DNA from: Bacteroidota bacterium
GTDB taxonomy: Bacteria > Bacteroidota > Ignavibacteria > UBA10030
Direction: 5' to 3'
Length of the DNA: 5,719 nt
Assembly (NCBI GenBank): GCA_025455125.1
Contig: JALONE010000090.1
Coordinates: 1 to 5,719, forward strand
This document shows positions 4,823-5,719 of this stretch, one piece after another. Both the position numbers and the translations under genes were made by a program. The notes beneath the pieces are model-generated. The model was not told the DNA's origin, did no database searches, and worked only from the letters and a program-made list of their open reading frames with translations. How positions within the stretch are numbered: position 1 is the first letter of the stretch; each line of letters opens with the position of its first letter.

Positions 4823-4847
4823 CGACATTCCGCATTCCGAAATTCCT
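4813..4847. repeat. Degenerate 7-bp array, ATTCCGA-like
   Basis: Five phased units: AATCCGA (4813-4819), AATCGAC (4820-4826), ATTCCGC (4827-4833), ATTCCGA (4834-4840) and AATTCCT (4841-4847). The last unit overlaps the TAG stop of fixH (complement of 4846-4848), so the array runs into the gene's end. Confidence 0.65.
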
Positions 4848-5298
4848 ACCGAGTGCTTCCCACCAAGAACTTCCCTTCACTGTAATACCCCACGCTCCTC
4901 CCATTCCACATCACCTGCACATTCCACGATCCCGGCTGCAGAAGGCCGATCGGGATGAGTTGGCGATTGGCTGAATCGGGGCCGATGGGGATCATCAAGT
5001 CCAGTCGCTTGTCATCGGGACGGTAGACATGGACCGTTCCCGTCAGATCGCCGCGCTGAAAGTCCTTCGGGAACCGGATCCTGACCCCTTCAGCGACAAG
5101 TTCAATGCTCGGCTGTTCATTCAGGGCTTTCGTCCGGTCGACCCGGTCGATCTGTTGCTGGTACTGGATCTCGGCGTCGTAGTAGTGCTCGGTGACCAGG
5201 TCGTTACGGTCGTCGAGCGTGAGAAATGCGACCGCGAGCACGCCAAGGATGAAGAAGAGGAAGAAACCGGCAACGGCGAATTCCCAAGTGCGTTTCAT
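4846..5298 (-). CDS. fixH: FixH/CcoH family cbb3 oxidase assembly protein
   Basis: The product is 150 residues, the usual size for FixH. A single N-terminal membrane anchor spans residues 8-27 after a short basic start (MKRTWE). The family signature follows directly: LVTEHYYDAEIQYQQQID (34-51), the conserved YY and Y..Q pattern. The rest is an extracytoplasmic beta-domain with GDLTGTVHVYRP (83-94) and PGSWNVQVMW (122-131). CcoH stabilises assembling cbb3-type cytochrome c oxidase at the inner membrane. It lies between ccoG (upstream) and the TauE/SafE-like gene, all on the minus strand, as in cbb3 clusters of Bacteroidota-like genomes. No clear Shine-Dalgarno precedes the ATG, unlike the next gene. 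The gene symbol rests on both sequence and context. No ccoS-like small gene is visible on either side. Confidence 0.9.
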   Translation of the reverse strand: MKRTWEFAVAGFFLFFILGVLAVAFLTLDDRNDLVTEHYYDAEIQYQQQIDRVDRTKALNEQPSIELVAEGVRIRFPKDFQRGDLTGTVHVYRPDDKRLDLMIPIGPDSANRQLIPIGLLQPGSWNVQVMWNGRSVGYYSEGKFLVGSTR

Positions 5299-5320
5299 TG
5301 AAGTCGTCTGAAGTTCACAT

Positions 5321-5341
5321 GTAGTATGCAGTAAGCAGGTA
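5321..5341. repeat. Three-unit 7-bp array, GCAGTAA flavour
   Basis: Three phased units: GTAGTAT (5321-5327), GCAGTAA (5328-5334) and GCAGGTA (5335-5341), located 23 bases upstream of the fixH start. AGTAAGCAGG (5330-5339) is the perfect inverse complement of CCTGCTTACT at 5467-5476, across the ccoG-fixH gap. Confidence 0.55.
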
Positions 5342-5425
5342 CACTCAGGACGCTGCAGGTTGAGTCCAAAGCAACAGATCGCTGATCTTTGTCCCTCGAC
5401 TTCCGCCTGATCGGGCCTGAACGAA

Positions 5426-5488
5426 CCTGCCTACTGCCTGCTTCTACTGGAATCCTTCCTCAATGGCCTGCTTACTACTTACTTCCTA
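5426..5488. repeat. Degenerate 7-bp array, CTGCTTA/CTACTTA flavour
   Basis: Phased units include CCTGCCT (5426-5432), ACTGCCT (5433-5439) and GCTTCTA (5440-5446). After weaker units come CTGCTTA (5468-5474), CTACTTA (5475-5481) and CTTCCTA (5482-5488). The array overlaps the last codons and the TAG stop of ccoG (complement of 5475-5477), so the protein's final residues are repeat-encoded. Confidence 0.6.
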
Positions 5489-5719
5489 TAGTTGGTCCCA
5501 GAAAAGTCGTCCCCGTTCCCGCCACACGTTCGTTGCCGACATACACGCCGATCTGCAACGGCATGCTCATCTTGGTGATCGACGCCCGGTCGCGAAGGAT
5601 CATCGCCTTGCCCTGGATCGCTTGCTGAGGCCCCACCGCCAGGTCGCCGCCGATGAAGCGCACCTCGGCATTCGGGTCGCTCTCCACGCGGATGCTGACC
5701 GTCGCCGCCTCGAACGTCT
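5475..5719 (-). CDS. ccoG: CcoG/FixG cbb3 oxidase accessory protein, C-terminal end only
   Basis: About 80 residues are visible; the frame stays open to the right edge, so the ferredoxin and membrane portions of the protein lie outside. The visible part is the C-terminal immunoglobulin-like domain of CcoG: TFEAATVSIRVESDP, then EVRFIGGDLAVGPQQAIQGKAMI, then MPLQIGVYVGNERVAGTGTTFLGP. The closing TxFLGP is a CcoG hallmark. Full-length CcoG is a polyferredoxin-type membrane protein that takes part in copper delivery for cbb3-type cytochrome c oxidase. A neighbouring fixH on the same strand strongly supports the call. The codon at 5685-5687 is GTG but is internal here, not a start. The last residues after FLGP (TIGSK) come from a 7-bp repeat array that also supplies the stop. 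About 176 bases separate it from fixH, long for this operon. Confidence 0.85.
   Translation of the reverse strand, partial: TFEAATVSIRVESDPNAEVRFIGGDLAVGPQQAIQGKAMILRDRASITKMSMPLQIGVYVGNERVAGTGTTFLGPTIGSK

Noticed and set aside
5299..5474. A missing ccoS or other small gene between ccoG and fixH
   Set aside because: No frame in this gap encodes a CcoS-like membrane segment; the only structure seen is repeat units and a distant inverted pair.

Overview
The window looks like part of a chromosome from an uncultured, moderately GC-rich bacterium. A cbb3-oxidase assembly block in the order ccoG, fixH, TauE/SafE-family protein is typical of Bacteroidota/Rhodothermota-like and neighbouring phyla. 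The affiliation is inference, because the window holds no rRNA or other phylogenetic marker. Some genes have a clear Shine-Dalgarno sequence and others have none.

Layout on the plus strand from the left: the 3' end of a GH47 (class I alpha-mannosidase-like) gene, then a small CxxC/CxxH protein (665-853). On the minus strand: a small five-cysteine protein (971-1225) lies downstream of a 472-residue polytopic membrane protein of unknown function (1320-2738). A divergent intergenic region (2739-2843) carries a perfect 9-bp-arm palindrome. It precedes a plus-strand outer-membrane beta-barrel gene (2844-3602) whose N-terminal signature is split between two reading frames. A 340-bp convergent gap (3603-3942) has no intact gene but is dense in repeats: a REP-like hairpin, the 3' remnant of a paralogous barrel gene, an 11-bp-arm hairpin, and 9-mer repeats in opposite orientations. 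The minus-strand block that fills the rest is, in transcription order, ccoG (3' end only, at the right edge), fixH/ccoH (4846-5298) and a TauE/SafE-like membrane protein (3943-4635). All three fit assembly and copper handling of a cbb3-type cytochrome c oxidase.

The most unusual feature lies between the genes. Almost every intergenic gap contains degenerate sequence phased at exactly 7 bp. One flavour is G-rich (GGATTGC, GGATCGG or GGGACTC-like, or the complement). The other is CTACTTA/AAGTAGT-like. The arrays often run up to or into gene ends, so the stop codons of ccoG, fixH and the five-cysteine gene lie inside array units. The layout resembles the heptanucleotide STRR repeats of filamentous cyanobacteria, but the units differ and the genes do not look cyanobacterial. 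A separate 9-bp family (TCTCTGCGG-like) is confined to the convergent gap.

No rRNA, tRNA, CRISPR array, transposase or T-tailed intrinsic terminator was seen.
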